A stretch of DNA of 64,000 bases, taken from Hydrogenovibrio halophilus DSM 15072 (GTDB lineage Bacteria > Pseudomonadota > Gammaproteobacteria > Thiomicrospirales > Thiomicrospiraceae). The notes under the pieces are model-generated. The model saw only the letters and a program-made list of their open reading frames with translations. It was not told the DNA's origin and did not search any database. A program made the translations under genes and the position numbers. The DNA is taken from positions 310,001-374,000 of the forward strand of contig NZ_KB913033.1 in NCBI RefSeq assembly GCF_000384235.1. The letters are read 5' to 3'. Below, piece after piece: positions 1 to 9,259 of this stretch; the first letter of the stretch is position 1, and each line of letters starts with the position of its first letter.

Positions 1-2319
1 GCGTCCACCGCGTTTTTTACGGGGCTTGGCCGGTTTGTTGTCGGTCTCGTCTTCGGACGCAGGTGCCGACTCGGACGGCTCCGGCTCGCTGGCGGTTTCT
101 TCAGCCGCCGGCTTGGCACTTTTGGAAGCGTCTTCCAGTGATGCCAGGAAACGCAAGTCCACTTTGCGATCGTCCAGATTGACCTGAGCGACCTGGACCT
201 TGACCCGGTCACCGATGCGGTAAACCTTGCCGGTACGCTCGCCTTTGAGGCAGTGACGCGAGGCATCGTAATGGAAATAGTCTTCGCCCAGTTCGGTAAT
301 GTGAACCAGCCCCTCGACATACAAAGGCAACAGCTCGACAAACAGACCAAAATTGGTGGCCGAGGCGACCACGCCTTCGTATTCTTCGCCCAGTCGGTGC
401 GACAGGAACTCGCACTTAAGGAAGGTTTCGGCTTCACGCGTGGCTTCGTCCGCCCGTCTTTCGGTCATGGAACAGTGCTCGCCCATGCGAGCCATGTCTT
501 CCATGCTGTAACGGAATTCGGACACCGGCTGTTTGGTTTGCACAAAACGGATGGCGCGATGAATCAACAGATCCGGGTAACGTCGGATCGGCGAGGTAAA
601 GTGAGCATAATGCTCGTAATTCAGACCGAAGTGGCCTTTGTTATCAGGCTGATAAACCGCCTGATTCATGCTGCGAAGCATGACCATGCTCACCAGATGC
701 TCGTGCGGCTTGCCTTCAACGGCTTCGGCCACTTTGGCATAATCTTCGGCTGTCGGTTCGTTGCCTCCTTCCAGCGTCAACCCGAAATCGGCCAGGAAAG
801 TGCGCAGATTGTCCAGTCGCTCTTCGGAAGGCGGCTCATGCACCCGGAACAGGATGGGCATTTTGTGCCATTTCAGGTAGCGAGCCGTGGCCACGTTGGC
901 CATCAGCATGCACTCTTCGATCAGTTTGTGTGCGTCGGTGCGCTGCACCGGCACAATCTCTTTGATCTTGCGCTGCTCGTCAAACACCATCTTGGTTTCG
1001 GTGGTGTCAAAATCCAGCGCGCCACGGGCTTCACGCGCCTGGCGCATGATCTCGAACAAGCTGTGCAAATCTTCTACCTGCGGCACCACTTCGGCAAACG
1101 TCTTGCGCGCTTCAGACTGGGGATCGGTCACAATCTGATGGACCCCATCGTAGGTCAGACGGGCTTTGGAGTTCATGACGGCATCATAAAACTGGGTGCG
1201 TTCCAGCTTGCCTTCATCGGAAATGGCCATGTCGCAGACCATACACAAACGGTCCACGGCCGGGTTCAGAGAACAAAGCCCGTTGGACAGTTTTTCCGGC
1301 AACATCGGCACCACTTTTTGCGGAAAGTAAACCGAGTTGCCGCGTTCATACGCTTCCTGATCCAAAGGCGTGCCCGGCTTGACGTAATGCGAAACGTCGG
1401 CGATGGCCACCACCAGTCGCCAACCGTTTTTGCGTCGCTTGGCAAAGACCGCATCGTCCAAATCCTTGGAATCGGCCCCATCAATGGTCACCAACGGCAG
1501 GTTGCGCAAATCTTTGCGGCCTTCAAAGTCCGCCGATTGCACTTCGTCCGGGATTTCCTTCAACTGGTCCAGCACTTCTTGCGACCATTCATCGGGAATA
1601 TTGTGCGCATGAATGGCGGCATCGATTTCCATGCCCGGTGCCAGGTAATCGCCCACTACCTCAACGATTTTGCCAATGGCGCTGGCCCGCTTGGTCGGCT
1701 GATGAATCAGTTCGACTTTGACAATCTGTCCTTCTTTGGCGCCCATCAAGCCATCGTTGGGCACAAACACGTCCTGGGCAATTTTATTGTTGTTGGGCTG
1801 AACCCAGGCCAAAGACTCTTCAAAATGCAAGCGACCGAGCAGCACCTGGTTGGTGTGTTCAATCACCTCAACCACCATGCCTTCGCGTCGCCCTCTGCGG
1901 TCGGTTCCCACCACGGACGCGATGACCTGATCGCCGTGAAGGACCTTGTGCATCTCACGCTCACCCAGAAACAAATCCGAGCCGCCATCATCCGGATGCA
2001 CAAACCCGAATCCGTTGGGATGCCCCAGCACCCGCCCCTTGACCAGATCCATTTTTTCGAGCAGGCCAAAGGCACCGCGCCGGTTGCGCAGTAGCTGACC
2101 GTCCCGCACCATGGCTTTCAACCGGCGCGACAAAGCTTCCATACGTTCCTCGTCCGCTTCGTCGATCTCGATTTCTGCCGCGATCTGTTTGAGACGCAAA
2201 GGTTTCTGTACCGCCTCCAACCGTTCAATGATGTAATCACGACTGGGAATCGGATTGTCGTATTTTTGCGCTTCCTGCGCCAGATTTGGGTCTTGCTGGT
2301 GTGTCGTCGCTTCAGTCAC
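1..2319 (-). CDS. rnr: Ribonuclease R (3' end beyond window)
   Basis: Processive 3'-5' exoribonuclease of the RNB/VacB family that degrades structured RNA and takes part in RNA quality control. Reading leftward from a GTG at 2319, the protein has an N-terminal winged-helix region, cold-shock domains, the RNB catalytic block with the metal-binding motif DSKDLDDAVF, an S1 domain and a basic Lys/Arg-rich tail (KPRKKRGG) that runs off the left edge. The GTG start is chosen because homology begins there; the Shine-Dalgarno is weak. A strong sigma70-type promoter and a long leader hairpin lie upstream. The gene is partial only at its extreme C terminus. Confidence 0.95.
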   Translation of the reverse strand, partial: MTEATTHQQDPNLAQEAQKYDNPIPSRDYIIERLEAVQKPLRLKQIAAEIEIDEADEERMEALSRRLKAMVRDGQLLRNRRGAFGLLEKMDLVKGRVLGHPNGFGFVHPDDGGSDLFLGEREMHKVLHGDQVIASVVGTDRRGRREGMVVEVIEHTNQVLLGRLHFEESLAWVQPNNNKIAQDVFVPNDGLMGAKEGQIVKVELIHQPTKRASAIGKIVEVVGDYLAPGMEIDAAIHAHNIPDEWSQEVLDQLKEIPDEVQSADFEGRKDLRNLPLVTIDGADSKDLDDAVFAKRRKNGWRLVVAIADVSHYVKPGTPLDQEAYERGNSVYFPQKVVPMLPEKLSNGLCSLNPAVDRLCMVCDMAISDEGKLERTQFYDAVMNSKARLTYDGVHQIVTDPQSEARKTFAEVVPQVEDLHSLFEIMRQAREARGALDFDTTETKMVFDEQRKIKEIVPVQRTDAHKLIEECMLMANVATARYLKWHKMPILFRVHEPPSEERLDNLRTFLADFGLTLEGGNEPTAEDYAKVAEAVEGKPHEHLVSMVMLRSMNQAVYQPDNKGHFGLNYEHYAHFTSPIRRYPDLLIHRAIRFVQTKQPVSEFRYSMEDMARMGEHCSMTERRADEATREAETFLKCEFLSHRLGEEYEGVVASATNFGLFVELLPLYVEGLVHITELGEDYFHYDASRHCLKGERTGKVYRIGDRVKVQVAQVNLDDRKVDLRFLASLEDASKSAKPAAEETASEPEPSESAPASEDETDNKPAKPRKKRGGR

Positions 2320-2385
2320 TCGAAATAAACGCTCTTGGTTGAAAATTGGAAAATCAAGAATCGATGCTCTTGACAGGGCGGGGTC

Positions 2386-2432
2386 GGTGTCGTCAATTGG
2401 ATGATTTTGTCATTGGGTCCAATCACGACACC
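2386..2432 (-). promoter_or_regulatory. Leader hairpin of rnr
   Basis: Inverted repeat in the roughly 125-nt rnr leader: left arm 2386-2401 and right arm 2418-2432 pair over about 14 bp (GGTGTCG against CGACACC, TTGGA against TCCAA) around a 16-nt loop. There is no T-run, so it is not an intrinsic terminator. It may control stability or translation of the rnr mRNA (inference). Confidence 0.45.
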
Positions 2433-2452
2433 GCCTCAAATTAAGTGGGAAT

Positions 2453-2481
2453 ACAATACAGTATGTAAACAGAGGTGTCAA
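2453..2481 (-). promoter_or_regulatory. Sigma70-type promoter of rnr
   Basis: On the minus strand a perfect -35 TTGACA (2481-2476) is followed by a 17-nt spacer and a -10 TATTGT (2458-2453), directed at rnr. The MITE at 2495-2655 begins 14 bp upstream of the -35. Confidence 0.65.
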
Positions 2482-2494
2482 AATTGTCGGCTCA

Positions 2495-2655
2495 GCAGCC
2501 TGCCGGACTTAAGCCAATCGGCTGCAAAAATCCTGAGCTTGGCCATTTTTTGTCCAATTTTTCGTTAAATAGTGAGGCTATTCGCCTCAAAATTGAACAA
2601 AAACTGTCTCAAGTCAGACTTTTTTCGCTTCGATCATTTAAGTCCGACAGGCTGC
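2495..2655. mobile_element. MITE copy 1 (161 bp)
   Basis: Non-coding element bounded by terminal inverted repeats, GCAGCCTGCCGGACTTAA on the left and the complement of GCAGCCTGTCGGACTTAA on the right. Inside are further inverted repeats (GAGGC-TATTC-GCCTC, and an A/T-rich pair around AATTGAAC), so the whole element could fold into a long imperfect hairpin. A second copy of identical length lies at 12691-12851 with 8 differences. It encodes no transposase, so it must be mobilised in trans. No clear target duplication was found. Flanks are rnr and the dihydrolipoyl-dehydrogenase-like gene. Confidence 0.8.
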
Positions 2656-2703
2656 CACGACAAAACCGCATCGACACCTTAATCAGCCAAATCGGCTCCC
2701 CAT

Positions 2704-4104
2704 TCAGGCCGGAATCAGCGCGGCCACTTCTTCGGGCGAATACAGGTTTTTGGCCAGTTCGCTGATCGCGGATTCAATCGCTTCTTCCAATACCGGGTGA
2801 TAATACGGCATCTTCAACAGATTCAACACCGTCATTTCCTGTGCCACCGCCCAGGTCAGCAAATGGGTAAAATGTTCGGCATGGGGCATGACCAGCTCGC
2901 CACCGATCAGTTTTTTGCTCTGTTTGTCGGCATACAGGGAAATCACCCCCTTGTCTTCGCCCATCACGATGGCCCGGCCATTGCTGCGTTCCAGATAAAA
3001 GTCCACCACCTCGGTCTGCGCCAGGTCCAGATCGCGATACGACTGGCCGAAAAAGCCCACCTGGGGATCGGTAAAGGCAATCCCCAGCGGGGTCAGACGC
3101 TGGTAGGCCTGAATCTGAGGGTAAGCGCGGGCGTTGGTCACGGCGATTTTGCCTTCGTGTCCGGCCTCGTGCAGAATCGGACGATAGGCATTGACGTCTC
3201 CGGCGATAAAGACCGGCAAATCCGAAACCTGCATGGTTTGATGATCAAACGGCGGCATTCCGCGCTCGTCCAGTTCCACACCCAAGTTTTCAATTCCGAT
3301 CTGATCGATGTTCGGCCGACGTCCCAGTGATGCCAGCACCGCGTCCACTTCAAAACTGCCGGACGACACCGTGACCTTCACACCTTTGTCGGTGCTTTCC
3401 AGCTCCGCAGGCTCCCCCAGATACACCGGAAATTCCTTGGTCATGTTCTTGACCAATTCCTTGGACGCCGTGGGAGAAGACAGGCCAGCCATGGTATTGG
3501 TCATTTCAAACCCATAGACTTCCACCCCCAGACGCGACAAAGCCTGCCCCAATTCCAATCCGATGATGCCCAGACCGACCACCGCGACCCGTTTAGGCAG
3601 ACGTTCCAACTCGAAAATGTCATCGCTGGTCAACAACTTGTCCCCCAGTGCCTGCCAGGATTCGGGCACCACTGGGCGGGAGCCGGTGGCAATGATAATG
3701 CGTTCGCCCTGAATGGTTTCGCCATCGACCTCAACCGTATCCGGACCGGTAAAACGGGCGTACCCTTTGATCAATTGGTCGGGCTTCAGGGTGTCGGTGG
3801 AACCCGACTGCACGCCTTTGGTAAAGCGGTCACGAAAGGTGCGCACCCGGCGCATCACCGCTTCGTCGTCCACACTGAGCTGATCGGCACCATGAATACC
3901 AAACTCATAAAAGTGTTTGCGGGCATGAAAATGCTCGGCACAATGAATCAGGGCTTTGGAAGGCATACAGCCAACCCTGGCACAGGTGGTGCCGAAATAA
4001 CCGCCATTGATCAGCACAAAATCGTCGGTTTCGCGCCGAATCTGGCCCATGGCCGTCAAGCCGGACGAACCGGCTCCCAGAATAATGTATTTAACCTTTC
4101 TCAT
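2704..4104 (-). CDS. Dihydrolipoyl dehydrogenase-like flavoprotein
   Basis: Class I pyridine-nucleotide disulfide oxidoreductase, 466 aa. It has an N-terminal FAD-binding GAGSSG, the redox pair CARVGC (C41 and C46) in the GTTCARVGCMPSK context, a central NAD-binding GLGIIGLELG and a C-terminal HPVLEE active-site base pair (H436, E441), all as expected of lipoamide dehydrogenase. Start ATG at 4104 is preceded by AAAGGA; a longer in-frame start lacks a ribosome site. No 2-oxoacid dehydrogenase E1 or E2 gene is adjacent, so its partner complex is unknown. Other family members (mercuric or glutathione reductase-like) cannot be ruled out. Confidence 0.85.
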   Translation of the reverse strand: MRKVKYIILGAGSSGLTAMGQIRRETDDFVLINGGYFGTTCARVGCMPSKALIHCAEHFHARKHFYEFGIHGADQLSVDDEAVMRRVRTFRDRFTKGVQSGSTDTLKPDQLIKGYARFTGPDTVEVDGETIQGERIIIATGSRPVVPESWQALGDKLLTSDDIFELERLPKRVAVVGLGIIGLELGQALSRLGVEVYGFEMTNTMAGLSSPTASKELVKNMTKEFPVYLGEPAELESTDKGVKVTVSSGSFEVDAVLASLGRRPNIDQIGIENLGVELDERGMPPFDHQTMQVSDLPVFIAGDVNAYRPILHEAGHEGKIAVTNARAYPQIQAYQRLTPLGIAFTDPQVGFFGQSYRDLDLAQTEVVDFYLERSNGRAIVMGEDKGVISLYADKQSKKLIGGELVMPHAEHFTHLLTWAVAQEMTVLNLLKMPYYHPVLEEAIESAISELAKNLYSPEEVAALIPA

Positions 4105-4308
4105 GCTGTTCAATCCTTTGAGTGTGCGTTTCCCAGCCAAGCGCAGACGATGGCAGAGACATGTCGTTGAATGCATTCATTATCACGATTTCGCCCCACC
4201 GCATCAAGCCGATTTATCGGTATGCCCCTGGCACGCCCTGTGTGGCTGATTATTCTGCCAGATGAGTGTGACAGAGGCGTGACGTCAGACCCGGTCACGC
4301 AATCCGAC

Positions 4309-4336
4309 TTGAAACATGGCCCAATCCGCTTAAAAT
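4309..4336 (+). promoter_or_regulatory. Candidate promoter of mltF
   Basis: TTGAAA (4309-4314), 16-nt spacer, TAAAAT (4331-4336), 30 nt before the mltF start. Read by eye only. Confidence 0.4.
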
Positions 4337-4366
4337 TGAGGACTCTGACATTGTGACGAGACATGA

Positions 4367-5953
4367 ATGCGCCCATTCCGCCGCTTCGCCCCACAACCGC
4401 TCGGTCATGGAACGCCGTACCATGGCTTGAAACCGACTTTTTTACCAGGCCTGGTGTTTTTTGTGGTGACGCTGTTCACGGCCTTGGGCTGGTCAGCGCC
4501 ATCGGCATCCGTGACCGAACAACCCGATCTGTCGGTATCAGAGCGCATTCTCAGCCCTTTCAACGGAGACCTGCCCGATTTGCGCGAACGCCGGATCATC
4601 CGGGTTCTGGTCAGCCACACCCGCACCAACTTTTTTCTGACCGAGCGCGGTTTTCGCGGCCTGGAATACGATCTGCTCAAAGCCTATGAAGCGTTTTTGA
4701 ACCGCGGGCCACGGCGTCAGCGCTACCAGACACACCTGAGCTTTGTGCCTTTGCCGTTCGGCGAGATTCTGCCCAGCCTGCAGAAAGGGCTGGGCGACAT
4801 TGCCGCCTCGGGACTGACAGTCACCCCGGAGCGTCAGAACCTGGTGGATTTTGCCGACCCTTACATCACCGAAATTCAGGAAGTGCTGGTCAGCCACAAA
4901 GATGCCCTGCCGATCGACACCCTGCGCGACTTTTCCGGCAAACAGGTGATTGTGGTGGGCAACAGCAGCTACATCATTCACCTGGAGCAGGTCAATCAGA
5001 CACTGGGCAGCATGGGTCTGGCCCCGATCGAAATCATTCGCGCCAACCCGCTGCTCGAAGCCGAGGATTTGCTGGAAATGGTCAATGAAGGCCTGCACGA
5101 CTACACCGTCACCGACAGCCACATTGCCAACATCTGGCAACAGGTATTGCCCGATGTGCGCGTTCAACGCGATCTTGTGCTCTATCACAATGCCAACATT
5201 GCCTGGGCGATCCAAAAGAACAAACCCAAGCTCAAGGCGTCGCTCAACCGCTTTGTCCAGCTCCATGCCAAACCCGGCCGTTTTCTGCGCAACAGCGTGT
5301 ATCAAAAGTACTTTGAAAACGCTTACTGGCTGCGCCAACCACTGACCCACGACCTGTTGCAGAAAGTCGACTGCCTGAAAACCTATTTTCAATATTACGG
5401 GGATTTTTACGGGTTTGACTGGCGTTTGCTGGCCGCCCTGGCCTATCAGGAATCCCGGTTCGACCAGAGCAAACGCAGCCACGCCGGAGCCGTGGGCATT
5501 ATGCAGATCAAGCCCAGCACCGCCCGCGACCGCCATGTGCAGTTGCCGGATGTCTATGATCTGGAAACCAACGTGCACGCTGGCGTACGTTATCTGGCGT
5601 TTTTGCGTGATCGTTATTTTTCCAGTCGCCAATACAGTGACGACGACCGCATGCATTTTACCCTGGCCGCCTACAACGCCGGTCCCAGACGCGTTCTGGA
5701 ATTGCAGAGACAGGCCCAGTCCATCGGCCTGTCACCCAACCAGTGGTTTTATCATGTGGAAACCATTGCCCGCAACGTCATCGGCCATGAAACCGTCAAC
5801 TACGTCACCCAGATTCTGAAAATGCGTCTGTTTCTGGCGCACTCGGAAACGCTGGAAGCGGAAAAACGGGCTTTGAAATTCCAGCAGCAACCGCCGATCG
5901 AAGACCTCCAGCCGCCGAAAGACCTGGTCACGCAGACGGGCGATACACCTTAA
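4367..5953 (+). CDS. mltF: Membrane-bound lytic murein transglycosylase F
   Basis: Periplasmic or outer-membrane-associated peptidoglycan lytic enzyme, 528 aa. A hydrophobic export segment (about residues 26-44) precedes a solute-binding-protein family 3 module (about 60-305) and a C-terminal SLT lysozyme-like domain (about 340-475). The catalytic Glu is E362 in YQESRF, followed by GIMQIKPSTA and AAYNAGP, the classical SLT motifs. One copy of the iterated palindrome (4444-4455) is built into the export segment, where it reads LPGLV. The 3' end overlaps the convergent thiI by 26 bp. Two ATGs lie 4 bp apart; only the second is in frame. Confidence 0.93.
   Translation: MRPFRRFAPQPLGHGTPYHGLKPTFLPGLVFFVVTLFTALGWSAPSASVTEQPDLSVSERILSPFNGDLPDLRERRIIRVLVSHTRTNFFLTERGFRGLEYDLLKAYEAFLNRGPRRQRYQTHLSFVPLPFGEILPSLQKGLGDIAASGLTVTPERQNLVDFADPYITEIQEVLVSHKDALPIDTLRDFSGKQVIVVGNSSYIIHLEQVNQTLGSMGLAPIEIIRANPLLEAEDLLEMVNEGLHDYTVTDSHIANIWQQVLPDVRVQRDLVLYHNANIAWAIQKNKPKLKASLNRFVQLHAKPGRFLRNSVYQKYFENAYWLRQPLTHDLLQKVDCLKTYFQYYGDFYGFDWRLLAALAYQESRFDQSKRSHAGAVGIMQIKPSTARDRHVQLPDVYDLETNVHAGVRYLAFLRDRYFSSRQYSDDDRMHFTLAAYNAGPRRVLELQRQAQSIGLSPNQWFYHVETIARNVIGHETVNYVTQILKMRLFLAHSETLEAEKRALKFQQQPPIEDLQPPKDLVTQTGDTP
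4444..4455. repeat. Iterated palindrome, copy 1 (coding)
   Basis: Perfect ACCAGGCCTGGT inside mltF, flanked by T-runs on both sides. It encodes part of the export signal. Confidence 0.9.
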
Positions 5954-7385
5954 CCGAAGCTTTTCCGGCATCCTGAAGCAACTGACCGTGCAACTGGCTC
6001 ATAACGCCCTTGTCGCAATACAACAAATACATGTCGGCCGGGGGCAGGGTGTCAAACCGATGCTGCAACTCGTAAAAGGGCAAGGCCACATCGGCCTCAG
6101 GCAACGGCGCTTGCGCCACTTTCTGAGGCGCGCGGATGTCCACCACCAATGCGCCCCTGGGTTTGTCATGCACCACCGGCAATGCGGTGTGCGCGTTCAC
6201 ATCGTCCACCACCTGATCCACATAAATCCGACGTCGGTTGGCCACGGCGTCTTCCAACAGACGATCGTCAAACGCGCTCGCCTCTTTTTCAACCCGCTTG
6301 AGAGACGCATTGACCACCGGGTTCTGAGAGATCACACCGCAGTATTCGGGAATGGATTCGGCAAAATGGCGGGTACCAATGCGGTCAGCCAGTCTGATGA
6401 TGTCGGCCTTATCCATCATCGCCAGCGGCCGCAGAATCAAAGAATCCACCGACTGGTCCAGCACATTCAGATTCTTCAGCGTCTGGCTGGAAACCTGGCC
6501 GATGGCTTCGCCGCTGACCAGTACCTCAACATCCAGCTCGGCCGCCACTTTCCGGGCGGCCTGCAACATCAGTCGCTTGAGCATGATGCCCAGATAGCTG
6601 GGATGCACCGACTGAAACAGGCCTTCGACCACCCCCTCAAACGGCACCGACACAAACGCCACCCGGTGCGACGCGCCAAAGGTTTCCCACAGATACAGCG
6701 CCACCTGCTTGACCCCGATTTCATGGGCCGGACCGCCAAGATTGAAAAACACAAAATGGGTTTTCAGTCCGCGCTTCATACTCAGGAAACTGGCCACAGT
6801 GGAATCAAACCCACCGGACATCAGACTGAGCACTTCGCCCTGGGAACCGATCGGGAAACCACCCAGTCCCGGCATCCGCCGCGTCACCACGTTCAAAGTC
6901 TGGTCGTGGATTTCCAGAATCACGGTTTCATCCGGGTGCTTCAGGCGCACACCAGCCGGTGCGCCCTGCTCAATCAAATGCGCCCCCAAAAAGCGCTCGA
7001 TCTGGTTTGAGGTAAACGAATGCGTTCCGGTGCGTTTGACCCGAACCGCAAAGCTTTTTCCCTCAATCCGGTCCAGAACATGAGGGGTCACGCGTTGGGC
7101 GATCTCGGCCATGGTCTCACCGGGTTCAACGGCGGTCAAGGTGTACTGTACGGCCTGAGAAAACTGATCCACACCGGGCGTGCTTGCCAGCACCTGCTCC
7201 ACAGTATTGACCACTTCCGCCTCACAAAAAACTTCAAACTTATCTGGATACCGCTGCAGGGTGACCGCACATTGCCGACGTTGAAACAGGGTCAGAAAAT
7301 TCTGATACAGTTGATTGACCATGCGCCTTTTTACGCTGGGGCCTTTCACCATGATTTCCGGGAAAAACCGGACGATGTATTTCAT
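5928..7385 (-). CDS. thiI: tRNA 4-thiouridine synthase / thiazole sulfurtransferase ThiI
   Basis: Adenylates U8 of tRNA and transfers sulfur to make 4-thiouridine; in many bacteria it also supplies sulfur for thiamine thiazole. 485 aa, close to the 482 of E. coli. It has an NFLD-THUMP region (about 1-165), a PP-loop SGGFDSTV at 190-197, the conserved C349 (IPEYCGVIS) and a C-terminal rhodanese domain with C457 in YCDKGVMSQ. Start ATG at 7385 follows GGAGAGTGAG; a further upstream ATG is less well placed. Convergent with mltF, divergent from fbp. Confidence 0.96.
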   Translation of the reverse strand: MKYIVRFFPEIMVKGPSVKRRMVNQLYQNFLTLFQRRQCAVTLQRYPDKFEVFCEAEVVNTVEQVLASTPGVDQFSQAVQYTLTAVEPGETMAEIAQRVTPHVLDRIEGKSFAVRVKRTGTHSFTSNQIERFLGAHLIEQGAPAGVRLKHPDETVILEIHDQTLNVVTRRMPGLGGFPIGSQGEVLSLMSGGFDSTVASFLSMKRGLKTHFVFFNLGGPAHEIGVKQVALYLWETFGASHRVAFVSVPFEGVVEGLFQSVHPSYLGIMLKRLMLQAARKVAAELDVEVLVSGEAIGQVSSQTLKNLNVLDQSVDSLILRPLAMMDKADIIRLADRIGTRHFAESIPEYCGVISQNPVVNASLKRVEKEASAFDDRLLEDAVANRRRIYVDQVVDDVNAHTALPVVHDKPRGALVVDIRAPQKVAQAPLPEADVALPFYELQHRFDTLPPADMYLLYCDKGVMSQLHGQLLQDAGKASVKVYRPSA

Positions 7386-7487
7386 CTCACTCTCCAGGTC
7401 GCGATCCATCGGGTTATTGTCGCACAAAGTGCCCCTATCCGCACTTAGACGCGATGCACACAGCATGGGGGCACGGAAGAACAAAAA

Positions 7488-7516
7488 TTGAATTTTTGCG
7501 GGGTGACTGTTATCCT
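7488..7516 (+). promoter_or_regulatory. Promoter of fbp
   Basis: TTGAAT (7488-7493), 17-nt spacer, TATCCT (7511-7516), 37 nt before the fbp ATG. A GAGAGAGAA ribosome site follows. Confidence 0.5.
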
Positions 7517-7553
7517 TAGCGCAATTTTTTCGTACTAAGAGAGAGAATATCCT

Positions 7554-8528
7554 ATGAACCGATTGGATCAAATATTGGCACGGGACAAAGTGCCGGCCGA
7601 ACTGGAACTGGTAATCGACCACGTGATTCGTGCCTGCAAAGACATTTCCTACCAACTGAAACAAGGCGAAATCGCCGGCATCCTGGGTGCGACCGAAGAT
7701 GAGAACATTCAGGGCGAAACCCAGAAAAAACTGGACGTCATTTCCAATGACCTGCTCAAGGACATTCTGATCAACAACCCTTACGTGCGCGGTGTGGGTT
7801 CGGAAGAAGAAGATTACACCATCGCCGGGGCCGACGACGGCAAATACCTGGTGACGTTTGATCCGCTGGACGGCTCGTCCAACATTGATGTCAACCTGTC
7901 GGTCGGCACCATCTTCTCCATTCTGGAAGCCCCCAGCGATGGCCGCAAAGGCGACGACCAGACGACCTTCATGCAGAACGGACGCCAACAGGTAGCCGCC
8001 GGTTATGTGTTGTATGGCCCGTCCACCCTGCTGGTGATCACCACGGGCAAAGGTGTGAACTTCTTTACCCTGGACACCACCGTCGGCGAATTTGTTCTGA
8101 CCAAGTCCAATGTCCGGATTCCGGAAGACACATCTGAATTTGCCATCAACATGTCCAACCAGCGTTTCTGGGAAGCGGAAATGAAGCAGTACATCGATGA
8201 CTGCCTCAAAGGCGAAGAAGGCCCGCTCGGCAAGCGCTACAACATGCGTTGGGTGGCCTCCATGGTCGCCGAAGTGCACCGAATTCTGGTGCGTGGTGGG
8301 ATCTTCATGTACCCGTTTGACCACCGCGATCCGTCCAAGGCCGGAAAACTGCGTCTGATGTACGAAGGCAACCCCATGTCCATGCTGGTGGAACAAGCTG
8401 GCGGCGCCTCGTCAACCGGTCGCAAAGACATTATGGACGTCGAGCCTCAGGACATTCACGACCGGGTACCGGTGGTACTTGGCTCCAAAAACGAAGTGGC
8501 GAAAGTGGTGGCTTACCACAACTCATAA
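7554..8528 (+). CDS. fbp: Fructose-1,6-bisphosphatase class 1
   Basis: Hydrolyses fructose 1,6-bisphosphate to fructose 6-phosphate for gluconeogenesis or the Calvin cycle; cytoplasmic. 324 aa, near the family norm. It shows the metal and substrate signature FDPLDGSSNIDVN and the C-terminal block PFDHRDPSKAGKLRLMYEGNPM. It has its own promoter and an intrinsic terminator and stands just before ppa. It would serve carbon fixation if the host is an autotroph, but no other Calvin-cycle gene is in the window. Confidence 0.96.
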   Translation: MNRLDQILARDKVPAELELVIDHVIRACKDISYQLKQGEIAGILGATEDENIQGETQKKLDVISNDLLKDILINNPYVRGVGSEEEDYTIAGADDGKYLVTFDPLDGSSNIDVNLSVGTIFSILEAPSDGRKGDDQTTFMQNGRQQVAAGYVLYGPSTLLVITTGKGVNFFTLDTTVGEFVLTKSNVRIPEDTSEFAINMSNQRFWEAEMKQYIDDCLKGEEGPLGKRYNMRWVASMVAEVHRILVRGGIFMYPFDHRDPSKAGKLRLMYEGNPMSMLVEQAGGASSTGRKDIMDVEPQDIHDRVPVVLGSKNEVAKVVAYHNS

Positions 8529-8553
8529 CCACGCGTTCTCTGTACGCTTGCTT

Positions 8554-8590
8554 ACCCGCCGGATCAGTGCGCTGACCGCGCGGGTTTTTT
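8554..8590 (+). terminator. Intrinsic terminator after fbp
   Basis: ACCCGC (8554-8559) pairs with GCGGGT, with an inner CGG/CCG and TCAG/CTGA extension, followed by TTTTTT (8585-8590). Confidence 0.75.
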
Positions 8591-8628
8591 GTTTGTCACC
8601 AACATTTATCTGAACAAGGAAGAAAACG

Positions 8629-9159
8629 ATGGGTTATTCCGCTGTGCCAGCTGGCAAGGACGTCCCCAACGACGTCAATGTGATCATTGAAATTCCGGCC
8701 TTTGCGCCACCGATCAAATACGAAGTGGACAAAGACACCGACCTGGTCTGGGTCGACCGTCTGCAGGGTGCGACCATGCAGTATCCGGCCAACTATGGCT
8801 ACATCAACGACACCCTGTCCGACGACGGTGATCCGGTGGACGTACTGGTGGTCACCCCGCACCCGCTGATGATCGGCTCGGTCATCCGCTGTCGTCCGAT
8901 CGGGATTTTTCACATGACCGACGACGGCGGCGAAGACGCCAAAGTGATTGCGGTGCCGGTCGACAAACTGACGCCCATCTACCAGAATGTGCAAAAAGTG
9001 GAAGACATTCCATTGCTGAAAGAACAGGTGGAACTGTTTTTCAGTCATTACAAGGACATTGAACCCGGAAAATGGGTCAAGGTGGAAGGCTGGGGCGACA
9101 TCGAAGCCGCCCGCCGCGAAATCGAAAACGGGGTCAAGCAGTACCAGAACCGAAAATAA
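8629..9159 (+). CDS. ppa: Inorganic pyrophosphatase
   Basis: Soluble family I pyrophosphatase that hydrolyses PPi and pulls biosynthetic reactions forward. 176 aa, as in E. coli. It carries the signature [10 protein letters not shown] and metal- and phosphate-binding blocks such as YPANYGYI. The ribosome site AAGGAAG is well placed. It lies between the fbp terminator and a bidirectional terminator shared with the convergent chemoreceptor gene. Confidence 0.97.
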   Translation: MGYSAVPAGKDVPNDVNVIIEIPAFAPPIKYEVDKDTDLVWVDRLQGATMQYPANYGYINDTLSDDGDPVDVLVVTPHPLMIGSVIRCRPIGIFHMTDDGGEDAKVIAVPVDKLTPIYQNVQKVEDIPLLKEQVELFFSHYKDIEPGKWVKVEGWGDIEAARREIENGVKQYQNRK

Positions 9160-9187
9160 CGGTTTGATAGAGTCCTTCGCACGAAAC

Positions 9188-9214
9188 AAAAAAGCGCCAA
9201 ATGGCGCTTTTTTT
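9188..9214. terminator. Bidirectional terminator between ppa and mcp
   Basis: AAAAAAGCGCC (9188-9198), loop AAAT, then GGCGC and a T-run. The A-run on the left makes it active on the minus strand too. Confidence 0.85.
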
Positions 9215-9236
9215 ATGTCTGGCCGACCCGATTTTC

Positions 9237-9248
9237 ACCAGGCCTGGT
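9237..9248. repeat. Iterated palindrome, copy 2
   Basis: ACCAGGCCTGGT in the convergent gap ppa/mcp, 11 nt beyond the mcp stop codon. Confidence 0.95.
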
Positions 9249-9259
9249 AAAAACGTTGT

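Noticed and set aside
253-2094. 613-codon rightward open frame opposite rnr
   Set aside because: It is antisense to clear RNase R motifs, is rich in His/Gln/Phe as expected of a complementary-strand shadow, and has no ribosome site.
2475-2765. 96-codon open frame across MITE copy 1
   Set aside because: It is almost wholly the MITE plus the end of the dehydrogenase gene; the second MITE copy does not keep it.
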